Shown: positions 21,737 to 33,875, counted from the first letter of the stretch. The stretch: 64,000 nt of DNA from Coix lacryma-jobi var. lacryma-jobi (GCA_009763385.1 CM019822.1:27274842-27338841), one strand, 5' to 3'. Translations and numbers: made by a program. Notes: generated by a model not told the origin, from the letters alone.

Positions 21737-22835
21737 AAATATTAACCTATCTGCGTAATAAAAAGCTGTTGTTCCACTCACCAGTGAAATTTGCCTTATA
21801 AGCAACAGCCTTTTCAAGATAGGCACCATTGAATGTGGAACCACTGAAATTTGACTCTCTCATATCAGCGGATGTGAAGTTGGCCCGCCTACATCAATAA
21901 ATGATGTATTTGGTAAAGGAGGGATGAGGAATAGCAAAATCTATTGTTTACTTTAGTTATCCTTATCCTTCACAGATAATTACTCTTAGTCTGCTAAAAT
22001 TTTTGTTTGGACAACAGTTGTACTTACAGTATTTCTGTAGCATATTTGTTACACACATTTTCTCCATAAATAGGCATTTCATACAACAAGTTGTTTCCAT
22101 CTAGTACATATGACTTAAAAAAATGCTTAGAAAATGCAATCAGGACACAATGCTGAACAGTTTTGGCAATAATACAGTTTATAAACTCAACGTTATCATC
22201 GTAATCTGGATTGTAGAGCCCTATGGAGCGTGCTAATACCTAAACTTCCAGAGGGCCAAAATCACATCAGACCGAAGCTGGCAGAAAGTTGAAAAATAGG
22301 ATTCTTTCTACTAACTATATTCCTTTAAACTACCAGGATTGGCATTGAAAAATTGGGGATTTCTAACCCGGATCAAGTGAAATTAAGAACCCACCTGAAT
22401 TCTCGTTAACGTGGACAGCCTTCCTGTAAGACCACACACAAACAAAGGCAAATCAGCAATGCAAAGTAACAACAAAACGATCATGGAGAAGAGATGCGAA
22501 AGAAGCAGAGGTGCTGGCGTACTTGAGATCGGCCGAGCCGAACTGCGCGGCAGAGCCAATGCCAAACTCGCCCCGCTGCTCGGCCTCAAACTTGTTCAGG
22601 TCCGCGTAAGCTGGCATCGAGGCGGCTACCACGGCCGCCGCGAGCGCGGCGGACACCGCGGCGCGCCACCTCGGCTGCTGCGGCGCCGGCGAGGCGTTCG
22701 ATGCATTGCCGCCCCGCGTTCGGGCGCTGCCAGGCAGGAGACGCGCGGGAGGCGGCGAGGGGGACAGCGAGAGAAGGAAGATAAGTTCGTGGATAGGACG
22801 GCGGCGGCGAGAGGGGAGGTGGATGCGGGAGTCAT

Positions 22836-24879
22836 GGCGGCGACGGGTTTAAGGCGAGGAGCAGTGGACGCAGGGAAGAAGAGGGTGGGGTGGGGACCGG
22901 GACAGACGGGTAGTGGTGGCTTGCGCGCGAACACGTAAATGCTAGCGGAGCCGCCGGGCCACGGACGCGAAGAAAAGATCGAGGGGCCAGGGCTACTGCA
23001 TTCCAAGTTTCCATCACGTTCATTCACAGCCTAAACACTGATTTTCGCACCAATCCACGAGTATTGGATAGATTAAGGTAAATTTTAGTTTAAATTATAC
23101 TTTGATCTACTTTAATACATATGAATTAATATCAACCAACTACATCTAAATAAAGCCTTAGGAAAAGAATAAGAAAAGTTTCACACTTAAGTAACTCAAC
23201 TAGATATTCTGGACAATAGATCATTACTTCTCTTATGAACTTTAAAATCTCTGAACATTTAGCTGATTTTTTCTCGAATGCGCAAAAAATTTACATCTTG
23301 TATTGAAATCGAGAAATAACGAAAGTTTACAACAATGCGTCATAGACATGGCACACCAAAGATTAGAGTTATAAAAACGGCTCTTTCCTAGTAGAAAAAG
23401 ATCATAGACTATTACTCACTAATCATGTTACATAGCCATTATCGGCGGTTAGACGTGCTTAATTGTGTGGCGCCTAGCAAGCTCTCTTTGTGGGTCAAAG
23501 AAGAGCTATCGTATTGCCTCAGCATGCGAGAGGTTCAGTTGATCAACGAAGATATTGTTGTAGGTCATTCTTAGTTGTTGTGGTCATCTATCCGTTAAGC
23601 AGCCCATCCGCTAATCACCAGCACCTCAGCTCGCTTAGAAGTTAGCATGTGTGAAAAGTGCTTGAGCGGCACGATTCTTATGTCGAGAGTCGTCCACACA
23701 CTATTTTTTAGAGTATCTCTAAGAGTATCTATTTTTTTCCTACCTACATGGCACACTATTATTAAATCATGAACTGACAAATTAAGACGACAATATTTGA
23801 TGTGAGATGACTCATTTTTTTGTCAGGTAAACCAATACCCCCTCAGTACACAATACGAGATGACGTGAGTGCAGATTTTTTTGGCACCTGTTTACCGCTC
23901 GAGAGCACCAGCACTCCAGGATAAAGATGGCAACGGGTATCCGATACCCAATACCCGATGAGTATTTGATCCATTAGGGGACGGAGATGAGACGTTATTT
24001 GTACCCGCGGGGGTTTAAATGGGCAAGAACCCATCCCCAACGGGGATGGCGGGGACGGGGACGTTCCCTATGTACCCGTCCCCGTTACCCGTTGGGGAAC
24101 CCGCTATTGCTATTATAATGTGTATATATATAATATAAAATAGAATTAGTGCACATATGATGACCCTAACCCAATTAGAATCATATAAAACTGATGCTAA
24201 CTATAATCTATGATCATAATGTATGATGTATCTATACATTTATCTTATCCATTATGTTATTGTAGCATGTAATATGTGATTATATATGGATGCATACTTG
24301 GGTACGGGTACCCGACATGTATGAAATCCCTGACGGGGATGGGGACGGGGAAAATTCTGTACCCGCGAGCGAAAATGAAGATGTGGACCGGATGAATTTT
24401 AGTTCGCGGGGATGAGGACGGGACGTCAATACCCAATGGGTGTAGCCGTTGCTATCCTTACTCCGGGAGCAGCAGAAGTCCGATAGCTGCCGCACTGCTT
24501 TCACTCTTGTGCCAAAAAATCACTCTGCCCAGGCTCTCTATCTAACACGTGAAGTGCCATGCTGATATATATTGGGCCGAAGCCCAGCGAGCACAATGAG
24601 GACCCTTTTGAACCAAGGGTAGCAAAAACTCACGCGGAAAAATTTTCCACTAATAACAATTAAAGATAATAACTAAAATGATATGGCAGGTATATTACCT
24701 ACCCTGGAAAACTCCGAGATCGAGAGGGATTGGAGTTTCGGTGCAGCGTGCGTATACGCTCATCGTTGGATAGAAGCGAACGGGCAGATATCCGACTGTA
24801 GAGAGAAGTCATCTGTTCCGCCTGCAGAGGACCTCGTTCCCCCTCGCGAGCGCTGCTCTATCTGTTTCTGGTAGCGACG
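22836..24879. other. Divergent intergenic region between the TL20.3-like gene and cyclin T
   Basis: About 2 kb that should contain both promoters. The GC-rich part next to 22835 is a likely 5' UTR/promoter of the minus-strand gene. The rest is AT-rich with one hAT-like candidate (23922-24465). No coding sequence recognised. Confidence 0.5.
23922..24465. mobile_element. Possible hAT-type MITE
   Basis: Imperfect inverted ends (aaagatggcaacgg at the left, ccgttgctatcctt at the right) enclose repeats of the type gggtacccgatacccgac and gacggggatggggacgggga. This is a pattern I know from grass hAT-like MITEs. No clear target duplication is seen. Confidence 0.45.
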
Positions 24880-24963
24880 ACTTGCGGTCGCCGCCGCCGC
24901 CGCCCCGCCGCCGTGCCCAAGCCTATATCCTCGGGATCTTCACCGGCGACGAGCACCCACCAG
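24880..24963 (+). other. Likely 5' UTR exon of the cyclin T gene
   Basis: A GC-rich stretch with CCG repeats ends at a good donor (acccaccag|gtacgcc). The next acceptor likely to be used is near 27160 (caactctacag), just before the start codon, giving a 2.2-kb intron in the 5' UTR, a common plant arrangement. The transcription start is not determined. Confidence 0.55.
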
Positions 24964-25591
24964 GTACGCCCACCCCCTTCTCTTCCCACCCCCTTCTCTT
25001 CCGTTCCTGCCGTGCGAAACCGAGCTCCCAAACCCAATCTATTTCTATTTGGATCTGATCTGATCCAATTACAAGTGTAGCATACATGTATTATGCCTGC
25101 AAACTTCGATTTTTTTTTGTTTTTCTGGCAAAAAAAAAATCGGTTCTACATGTACACCCTTGTCCTTTACTAGGTCCGCCCCTGACTGTGAAGATTGCTG
25201 TTTTTTATTTCTGTATATAAGGTGCATGACTAGAAATAGAAATTGTCCCTCGGTGAATTTGGTGGAAGTTAGTCCGCTGTTTGTTGTATTTAAATACTGG
25301 CAAGTTTTCTCTTCTCAAAGGTTTACTCCACCTTGTTGCTCGGCACAAGCTCTATGTTGTACCTGCTGAATCAGCCTGTTTTCCCCACCTGAAAACCATC
25401 GTAGCAATTTTTTTCTTTTTTCATCTGAGGATGGGCGAGCTGAGCTTGAAGTCAACTATTGATATTCAATCAAAAGAGCCGGACTAGAATTGTGCTTGAC
25501 AGTGTTTGTATTGCATCTTATAATGATGCCTTAAATAGATGGGAGTTCCAATTGCTATGGGAGTCATGAGTTTTTGACTTATATACCTCTA

Positions 25592-25717
25592 GGGCTTGTT
25601 GGAAACAAGCAATCCCCTTCAATCCATACATTTTGGAAGGGTTGAGGTGGAAAATTAATTCATTTTCCACTCCAATCCATATGGATCGTGAGGGATTGAG
25701 TTTATCCAAACATTGCC
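25592..25717. mobile_element. Possible MITE in the 5' UTR intron of cyclin T
   Basis: The left end gggcttgttggaaacaagca and the complement of the right end ggcaatgtttggataaactc align as imperfect inverted repeats of about 26 bp, both running into caatccc. No target duplication resolved. Confidence 0.4.
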
Positions 25718-26204
25718 TTATTAAATCAGAAAATATCTACTTGTCTGTTTCTCAAACTATTTTGTCTTCGCTGTCTCTTGAAAAGCTTTAAACACTACGG
25801 TTCTGTTTATTGAACCATGAGTGGAGGGCATGCATGTGCTTAGTATTTCCAACCTCAAACATGGATTGTTGTTAGTGAGTCTGAAATACCCATGCTAGGC
25901 TGCAAGCTTTGTTTTCAAGATAGTTCCATGAGAATTACCTAACTAGTGACACCATTTTGCGAAGCAGAATGTTCTATTAGTAACCATCCACTTCAACAAT
26001 ATTCCATAAACACCTTCTTTCATGAATGATGATCCAAAACATATATTGTTTATACAACAATAGAGAGAGACTTGGCAGGCCTAAAATCCCCCTCGACCCC
26101 ATGAACCCAACACACACAGAGATAGTTTAACACATCGTGATTCTATTAGTGATGAAATAGAGTGGATTGTAGCATGTTGATCAAGACTATGCTCACTTAA
26201 CAGT

Positions 26205-26360
26205 CAGGGACGAAGCTAGCACTAATATTACCCTGGTGCACTGCTCTATGACACATCAAAGAACATGAAAGATTATATGGTAAAATCTTTGTTTAATAGT
26301 AGAAAAAATTTCTTCACCATGGTGCATGGGCACCAGGAAGACCAACGTGGCTCGCCCCTG
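26205..26360. mobile_element. hAT-type MITE, 156 bp, in the 5' UTR intron of cyclin T
   Basis: An exact 8-bp duplication TTAACAGT flanks it (26197-26204 and 26361-26368). Ends CAGGGACGAAGC and GGCTCGCCCCTG form an imperfect terminal inverted repeat. Duplication size and CAGGG ends fit the hAT superfamily. Confidence 0.85.
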
Positions 26361-27275
26361 TTAACAGTGGAAGCCCAAAAAAATCCACGACTTATCAGCC
26401 AGTATGGGCCTGGTTAGAAGTACTAATTGAGTTGCTTTCCATAAAAAAACCCATTAAAACATCCAAACACATAGCTTCCGTGAAGCTCCACCCCCCACCC
26501 CCACCCCCACTACAACGCTAATCACAAATGAACTGGACTGTGGCTTTTCATGGCCATGGTTCGCAGGCAGCTCGCCCTTCCCTCTGCATCCACTCCTGGA
26601 GCCGCTGCCCTCGAAGTGGTGCAGCACCATATCTACCCATCTCAGTGTGAGATCTGGCAGTGGAAACGATCATGTGGGTTCTAGAGATTGCCAAACAGCT
26701 TTTGGGCCCAAGCTTCCCCACTAAGATGCTGCTGTGGGCAGCAGAAGAAAAGCTAGCTTATCCAGTTATCCATAATTTTAAGCTGTACCAAACAGGTCCA
26801 TGAGTTGGTTACGATTGTTCTCAAGCGGTGACTTCTGACTTCCCCTAATACAAGCTTGTCAGGTTTCGAAACTGGTTCTCTCCAGCACGCTCAAATCCAT
26901 TAAAGAAACACTGCTGCCTGCACAACTGGAAAAAAGGAAATACGAAAAACTGTTGATGGCATAGGCCTGGAGAACAGTCATAGCATGCTGACAAAATAAT
27001 AAGCTCTGTTGGAAACCACTCCCTCTCTTTGTTCAATGTTTATCACAAACACACACTAGAAAATCACTGATGGATGGGTTCAATGTTCTTGCTTTTCTCT
27101 AGCAGTATATCAATGCAAAGCAGTGGATATTTGGTTCTAAAGATATGTCAACTCTACAGGTTGCTTCGCGAAACTCGCAACATCCAGGATACAACTAATT
27201 AAGATCCCTTCAACTTCATCTGGATTTGGAGGAGGTTGCAGAGAGCCCATCCAGCAGGGTGTCTCAGACATACTG

Positions 27276-30200
27276 ATGGATGGGGTGCCCAAGATCCTTG
27301 AGAAATCATCACATGAAGGCATGCACTCTTGGTACTTCACCAGTGAAGAACTAGAGAAATTTTCTCCATCAAGGAAAGATGGTATTACTGAAAACAAGGA
27401 GTCAGAAATTCGGCATTTATATTGTTCATTTATCCGGGATGTTGTCATCAGGCTGAAGCTGTACGGAACTACTTTTGATTCTCCTAAGTGAAATTGACTT
27501 TGTTCTTATACTGCTTTATATTGTAGTTCATAACATTTGTTTACATTTTTGTGCACAGGCCTCAGATGACATTAGCAACAGCAGTCATGTTTTGCCATCG
27601 CTTCTATTTACACCAGTCCCTTGCCAAAAATGGATGGCAGGTGAGAGACTATTTTGTTGTGGCAATGATGGTTGCTGACGTCTATGAAAAGCGACAAGAG
27701 TGTAGAGTTCATTGCCAAGCATTTATTGGCAATATGTTCTTCATGTCTATCCTTCAAATCATTTGAAGTATTTATAATCTTGTAATACTATTATTATTTT
27801 AGTTTCCTGATTACATGCTAATTGCTGATTCATCATGATGCTACTCTACCTCAAGATCACTTCGTGATTGGACATTTCAAAGGAATCTACCTAGCTACAA
27901 TGTTATTGGAATACTTTCTTTTATAACTTTTAAGTCCTAATTCGCTTCTCTTAATATGCTAAAAAAAAGTAAGTTTCGAGGTAGTTAAGAGTTGTTTCAC
28001 TTTTCAGTTTACCTGGGAAGTTTGTGTTTATCAGATATGATACTAGTGTCATTAGTACAATATTTCGTCATAACTGGGCAAGTGCATTCATAATTTTCCT
28101 ATTGAAGTTACTTAACCCTGACCAGCCCAACTGGGTTGCAACTTACTGTTACAACTTAAGCAAGTTTGACATACTTTGACAGATCATCTTGTAAATTACA
28201 TATTCACCAGTAAGTTCTATAGAAATGGCTCACTTTAGTGCATTTCTTTTCTTAGTTTGTAAGATCTGTTTAGTTCATATTTACCAGATTACTTTTCCAG
28301 AAATTATCTCTGTTATCATGCAGCCCGTAGTTATGTCGAAGTGTCGAACACTAGTAGTAGTTTCTGTTTTATTCTCTGTGTTCATAATATTTACTCTGTT
28401 TGAAGTACATGATCTATTTGTGGTATGCTCATTGTGGACCGGTAGTTCTTCTGGAACTTACTTTCTTTTACTGGTTTTAATGGTTCTTTTGTCATTACCC
28501 TATTTCAGACAGTTGCAACAGTATGTGTATTTCTGGCATCAAAAGTTGAAGATACTCCCTGTCCTCTGGACCATGTAGTTAGAGTAGCCTATGAAACAAT
28601 GTATAGGCGGGACACTGCTGCGGCTCAAAGGATCCGCCAGAAGGTACCACCTAAATTCATGTTTGAAACTTTTATGTTGTTGCCGATTCAGTGTTTGATC
28701 AGCATCTATTATACAGGATGTTTTTGAGAAGCAGAAAGCGCTCATTTTGATTGGAGAGAGATTGCTTCTTACAACTATTCGATTTGATTTCAACATTCAG
28801 CATCCTTATAGACCACTTTTTGATGCTATGCAAAATCTTGGCATCAATCAAAAAGAAGTGAAACAAGTAGCATGGAACTTTGTGAATGACTGGTATATGA
28901 TAAGCTATTCCAATATTTATCAATGCCAATATTTCTAAGATTGCAAATCGGATGTATTAATTCTGCTACTTATGTTCAGGCTTAAAACAACATTGTGCCT
29001 ACAGTATAAACCACAGTACATAGCTGCTGGTTCCCTTTACCTGGCCGCAAAGCTTCACAATATCAAGCTTCCTTTGCATGGAGCGCATGTTTGGTGGCAC
29101 CAATTTGATGTTGCACCAAAGCCTCTGGAAGGTACGTGGACTATTTGGTGGATCATATCATCATTGCACTCTTCTTTTGGAACATGAAAAGATGTCATGT
29201 TTCTGCAGCTGTCATTCATCAAATGATGGAGCTTGCGGCTGTGAAAAAATTGATGCCTGCTCGTGCCAATCCGGTTAAGCTAAAGGAAACTTTATGTGAA
29301 GCTAAACTGAGCTTATCTAATAGCCCAGACTCTGTGTTGAATCAATCAAGCTTGTTAATGAGCAGCTCAAGTCCTGATATTGGCGAGACCAGTAATCAAG
29401 TGCAGGTGGATTCCTGTCAATACTTGATAAGCAGTCACACAGGTGATTGTAGAGTCTCAGGTCCTGACAGCAGTTCGTTGAATACTTGTGCTGATAGAAA
29501 TGTTTCTTGTAAAGCACATGATGAAGAGAGCTTGGATCAGGCCTTAATAACCAAACATGACAGTGGGATGATGTCTTCTAGTAATCAGACATCATTAGAT
29601 GCTACTGTAGGCACTGAGGGCAGTGCTGAATATATGAAGCAGGATTTAGGCCATTGTAATGACTTCAATATCAGAGTCAATGACAAAAGCTTGAACCAGG
29701 TGTCAAGAAATCAGCATGGTGATGGTGTCCCATTACCTGACGTGGTTTCACTGGATGCCAAGGTGGACAAGGAAAGCAGTTGGCGTGTGGAACCATTGAT
29801 TGCAAACTCCGGTTGCTGTACTGACAGTGTTAATGTGGATAGCTTGTGCACTGATCAGATATTGCCTGATGCTGCTTCAGGCCCCACAGATGATGCACCA
29901 TCCGTGCTTGTGGCCAAGGTGGAGTCTGATCCTTTGAGTGCAAAGCTTGAAAATATTGATGTTGCCAAGATAAAAGGTTTATTGATGAAGAGGAAGAGCC
30001 GGAGAGAGATCCAAGAGCAAGCCGTTGCTTTAGATGGCCTCAGTGAAGAAGCCTGGATTGAGAGAGAGCTCGAGTCTGGGATTGTTACAAAACAAGAAGC
30101 CAATTGTGCTGCAATCTCAGATGAGCTAAGTGATGAAGCCTGGATTGAGAGAGAGCTCGAGTCAGGGATTGTGGTAGGACCAAGAATTGAGCAGGCAATC

Positions 30201-30311
30201 ACTTTTGATGGTTTGAGTGAAAATGATTGGATCGAGAGAGAGCTTGAGTCTGGGATCATCGTTGAGCCAGCACCTCCTATCAAAAAGCGGAAGCTGGAGT
30301 CAAGCTGTTAG
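27276..30311 (+). CDS. CYCT1: Cyclin T (partner of CDK9-type kinase)
   Basis: Exons 27276-27460, 27559-27640, 28509-28643, 28717-28892, 28980-29131 and 29209-30311 join in frame to 610 residues. Cyclin T binds a CDK9/CDKC kinase to form P-TEFb, which phosphorylates the RNA polymerase II tail in the nucleus. The start MDGVPKILEKSSHEGMHSWY leads into two cyclin folds: SPSRKDGITENKESEIRHLY and ATAVMFCHRFYLHQSLAKNG with VCVFLASKVEDTPCPL (box 1), then ALILIGERLLLTTIRFDFNI, WNFVNDWLKTTLCLQYKPQY and AAGSLYLAAKLHNIKLP (box 2, to about 243). The conserved kinase-contact residues K (ASKVEDTP) and E (E in GERLLL) are present. The long Ser/Asp-rich tail carries three copies of a WIERELESGI block (about 520-600) and a basic KKRKLE near the end. 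No lesion seen. The symbol is the family name; which paralogue is unclear. Confidence 0.93.
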
Positions 30312-30946
30312 CTCTTAAGCTGCTGCATCCAGAGGCCAGATTCCAAGCAGGTGAATAATGACTGATGGAGGTACCTTGCGACTAGGACACATCGAAGCAA
30401 AAAGATAGATCAACATTTTTTCTTTTTTTTATGTCTTTAACCAAACACCTCGTTTTTTTTATGTCTTTAACCAAACACCTCGGAATACTTTGACACCAGG
30501 GGTGTGTGCACAGTGGGATCTTCCCAGTTTCTTTAATTCAGAATCATATCCGCTGTATTTGTTCCTTCTTGTTGCGAGTGTAAATCTAGCATGCCCGAAA
30601 TTCGGCTTTAGATTGTAGGTGTAACTGTATCTGTAGCAGGGGTTATCTAGCGTTAAGCCCTACGAGAAAACAATTGAGTGTAACTATTACTGGTAACTAT
30701 AGAAAAGTAGTTATTCAGTGTAAATTTTTTGTTAACAAAAAAGAAAAGACAGCTACTGGTGTTATAAATTGATGATGAATGTCATGTTGAACGGAGCTGA
30801 TCACATTCAATCTCCTATGTGGTGCCCGTCGTCGTCGTCAGTTGTACCGTAATAACTTTACGCGTGACTGTCACGCTGTTGATTCACTTTTCTCACGGAT
30901 TTAGCTGCTCGAGTTTGTCTTGTCGAGTCAATTTTTTCTTTGCTCC
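30312..30946 (+). other. Cyclin T 3' UTR and downstream sequence
   Basis: About 630 bases. Within it 30423-30481 is a 30-bp tandem duplication (ttttttttatgtctttaacc then aaacacctcg, twice), probably inside the 3' UTR. No other gene recognised. Confidence 0.55.
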
Positions 30947-31197
30947 TACCTCCTCTGTTTCTAAGAAAAAATTATTTTCACTTTCCAAAAAGTGATTAAT
31001 TTTTAACTTTGACCAAATATATATTTAATAAAATATTAATATTTATGATAGTATCGTTAGGTAGATTATTCAATATGTTTTCATAATAATTTCTTTTAAA
31101 ATATAAACATTGTACTTTTTCTATAAATCTACTAAAAGTTGAGAAAGTTTTACCAACATGATTTCTATAGCGACTCTTTTTTAACGACGGAGAGAAT
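30947..31197. mobile_element. Stowaway-like MITE
   Basis: The left end tacctcctctgtttctaaga and right end taacgacggagagaata resemble the Stowaway (Tc1/Mariner) terminus CTCCCTCCGTTTC and its complement, with TA at each edge. The interior is AT-rich, as usual. Confidence 0.65.
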
Positions 31198-31385
31198 ATT
31201 CGGCTATACATGGAATGCCTAAATCTCTATCTATATATTTTTGCATTTATATCTATACTCTAATATAAAAGATAAAGTCAATATGATTTCTTTATCTATA
31301 CGCTAATAACAGTCAATAGGATTTCTTCTTCGTCTGCCCATGAGTTGGAGTGACCTAGCCATGTAGCACTGATTCAACTCATCTC

Positions 31386-31386
<1 letters not shown>

Positions 31387-31440
<54 letters not shown>

Positions 31441-31468
31441 CAACAACAACAATAATAATAATAATAAT
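31387..31468. repeat. (AAT)n microsatellite with an (AAC) interruption
   Basis: About 17 AAT units, then about five AAC units, then seven more AAT units. Confidence 0.97.
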
Positions 31469-31561
31469 GTACATGTATATTCACTTCATTTGTGCTAAAA
31501 TACAGGGCACCCTAGAAATTCCTAGAAATTTTAGGATAATTAAAAGGTAAAACAAATAACA

Positions 31562-32438
31562 CACTACTAAAAAAGTAGCAACACCTCTTTTTTTAGGGGC
31601 GGCTAAATACAAATGCTTCCTAAATGAGCCGCTTGTACAAATCGATTTATAGGAACAGCCGGTGTTATCAGCCGTCCCTACAAATAGGTTTATTTGTAGG
31701 GACGACTCAATATAGAGCCACTCCTACAAATAGATGTCAAATATTAAAAAAAAATTATTTAATTTTTTAAAACAATCTTAGATGGAGAAATGACCAAAAT
31801 AAACGTTGTAGATCTCAGAAAGTTATAAAACTTTGTAGTTGATAACTCTTTCATTTGAATTCATCTTGTCAAAAAAACGACGTTTGAATTTCTCAAATTC
31901 AAAATTTAGTTTTTTCAAACGGTCTCTCGATGGAGAAACAATCAAAATAAAGTTACAGATCTTGAAAAGTTAAGCAACTTTGTAGTTGACCATTTTTTAT
32001 TTGAAATTATCTTGTCAAGTAAATCTATATTTGAATTTGTCAAATTTGAAATTTAAATTTTTTAAACGACCTTGAATGGAGAAACAATCTAATTGAAAGT
32101 TGTAGATACTAAAAGGTTACACAACTTGTAGTTGACAACCTTTTAATTTGAATTCATTTAGGGTCTCAAACACTAAATTTAAACTCGATTAAGTATAATA
32201 TGAGGAGACCTAAAATCTATAATAGACACAATTGAGGTCGTGAGCTCGAATCCCACGACTGCAAAGTGCACGAAATTTTTTGAAACTTTATGACTAGACA
32301 GAGCAAGCAGCTGGATGACCAGCGGGGACACCCTCGGATTAAAGCCACCCTACAAACCCTACGAAAAAATTGATTTGTAGAGACAGTTGAGTAGAAATAA
32401 ACAATAACCACCTCTACAAATTTTTTTTTGTAGTAGTG
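31562..32438. mobile_element. Small non-autonomous CACTA element, 877 bp
   Basis: It starts CACTACTAAAAAAG and ends TTTTTTTTTGTAGTAGTG, flanked by an exact 3-bp duplication ACA (31559-31561 and 32439-32441). Subterminal repeats of the type ctacaaat and its complement are seen near both ends. No transposase. It belongs to a different CACTA group from the three large elements downstream, whose repeat is GCCGAGTGC or GCCGAGAG. Confidence 0.9.
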
Positions 32439-32441
32439 ACA

Positions 32442-33170
32442 TGTAACCATCCCATAATAGTGGTGCTTACTATATTTTGTGCCTGGTGGCTGGTTGACAA
32501 TAGATATTAGTGACAAGTTCACATGTCATGGAGGTCTTACGAAGTTAATTTCCCTAAAATCCCTTATAAATATTACTGTATATTTTAGGATGGAAAGGAG
32601 TACACTGATACAGTTTACAGAAAGCAAATACACCTGCTTCTATGGCATAACCCCACATTGCCCCCTCAAACTCCAGATATGTTTGCTTATAACCGATCAA
32701 AATACCATCCGAGTATCCGACTATCCGAGCACCACACAGTAAGCACAAACGTCTAGATTCCTCGATCTCTTTCGTGATTTTGAATGGAAACTCGTTTAGC
32801 TATAAATATTAAAGTCGTTCCTCGGCTAAAGGCGAACAAATTTCATTTACACACTTAGGTAGTTGGATGCACAAATGAATGGATCTACGGGCTCCAAGTT
32901 GAGGACTCAAGTTAAGAACTTGGGTTTCCTTCGATCCTTCCCTAGTTTGAGTTCGAACTTGAATAACTAAACCAACTCAATTGAGACGGGGATGTCTTTG
33001 CATGTCATCTACACCTAAAAACTCTATAAATCCTAGTTCAATTTGTGCATTTTGTTTTCAACTGTAAACTAAGAAGAGATTTCTTTGAAGACTTGCATCT
33101 AAGAACTAACAAAGCTAAATACTCCTTATTAAAGCACGACTTCTGTTTTTGAGAGCACGACGAGGCGCGT
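32442..33170. other. Unannotated intergenic sequence
   Basis: About 730 bases of AT-rich DNA with no coding, repeat or terminal-repeat signal I can support. Confidence 0.5.
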
Positions 33171-33875
33171 ATTTTATTAAGCAGAAAAGAGTTCAAGCCA
33201 AGCAGACACCATGGTAACAAACACGTCATCACTCCTACATCACATGCTACCACTCCTACATCTACTGGATTTCAAAGGAAGATTACATGATCACACGAAT
33301 TTGCGACAAAGTAGAAGCGCAAGCGAAGATCAGAGCTGATTCTGCTACAACAAGCTTGCCAGGTGCCTGTTCCCGGCACCACATCAGCGCCCAGCCTCTT
33401 CACCGATGGCCAGCGCGAGTGCCCTGGCGGTCGTGGCCTTTCCTTGGAACGTCCTTGCATTCCGCTCCTTCCAAATGAGCCAACCAGCGAGCAGAACAAA
33501 GGAGTCGAAACCACAACGAAAGAATTTGGGCACCAGCTTCCTAGATCGAACCCACCATTGGAGAAAAGGCTCATCTCCAAGCTGCAGAAGCAGCTGAAGA
33601 TGTAAACCAGCCAGGCAAAGGTGCCACACTTCCCTACTGTAGCTGTAACCCAACAGGATGTGTTCCATGGTCTCCGGCTGTTGGTCACACATTATGCAGA
33701 CATTAGAATCTTGCAAGCCTTGGCGAAACCTGCGATCACCGGTCCAACAGCGCCCGTGCATCGTAAGCCAGAAGAAAAAGCGGTCCCTCGAGGCGTTGCG
33801 GTCTTCCAAATGAGCTTAGCACCAAACATCGGAGAGGATCCAAAGAACATGGCTCCATATGCCGACGCCGACGAG
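33171..33875 (-). mobile_element. LINE A, 3' part (zf-RVT region)
   Basis: The minus-strand frame 33809-33384 encodes the C-terminal zinc-finger region of a non-LTR reverse transcriptase: FFFWLTMHGRCWTGDRRFRQ, SNVCIMCDQQPETMEHILLG, REVWHLCLAG and GWLIWKERNARTFQGK. The frame continues upstream into the segment right of the solo LTR. It has no complete ORF. Confidence 0.8.

Larger units (their letters stand above)
15821..22835 (-). pseudogene. Thylakoid lumen pentapeptide-repeat protein, TL20.3-like, with apparent frameshifts
   Basis: Exons on the minus strand: 22835-22523, 22423-22395, 21888-21782, 19917-19883, 16262-16134 and 16012-15821, all at GT/AG sites. Pentapeptide (A-D/N-L/F-x-x) repeats run through ANFTSADMRESNFSGSTFNG, GADLSDTLMDRMV, NEANLTNAVLVRSVL and GAIIEGADFSDAVID. 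The C-terminus GCGNSRRNAYGSPSSPLLSA, ending DGFCDPATGMCDAK, matches what I recall of the TL20.3 family. The first exon encodes a transit region and a lumen signal ending MPAYA before DLNKFEAEQ. Two problems: the ATG at 22835 is out of frame with the signal region, and exon 2 (29 nt) is one base too short to join exons 1 and 3. Using a weak donor four bases downstream would restore the exon 2-3 frame. The remaining exons join cleanly. It is either a recent pseudogene or an assembly error in a real gene. Introns carry several insertions. Confidence 0.8.

Noticed and set aside
28225..28578. 117-codon hydrophobic frame as a separate membrane protein
   Set aside because: It spans an intron and exon 3 of cyclin T in another frame; the T-rich intron produces the hydrophobic residues.
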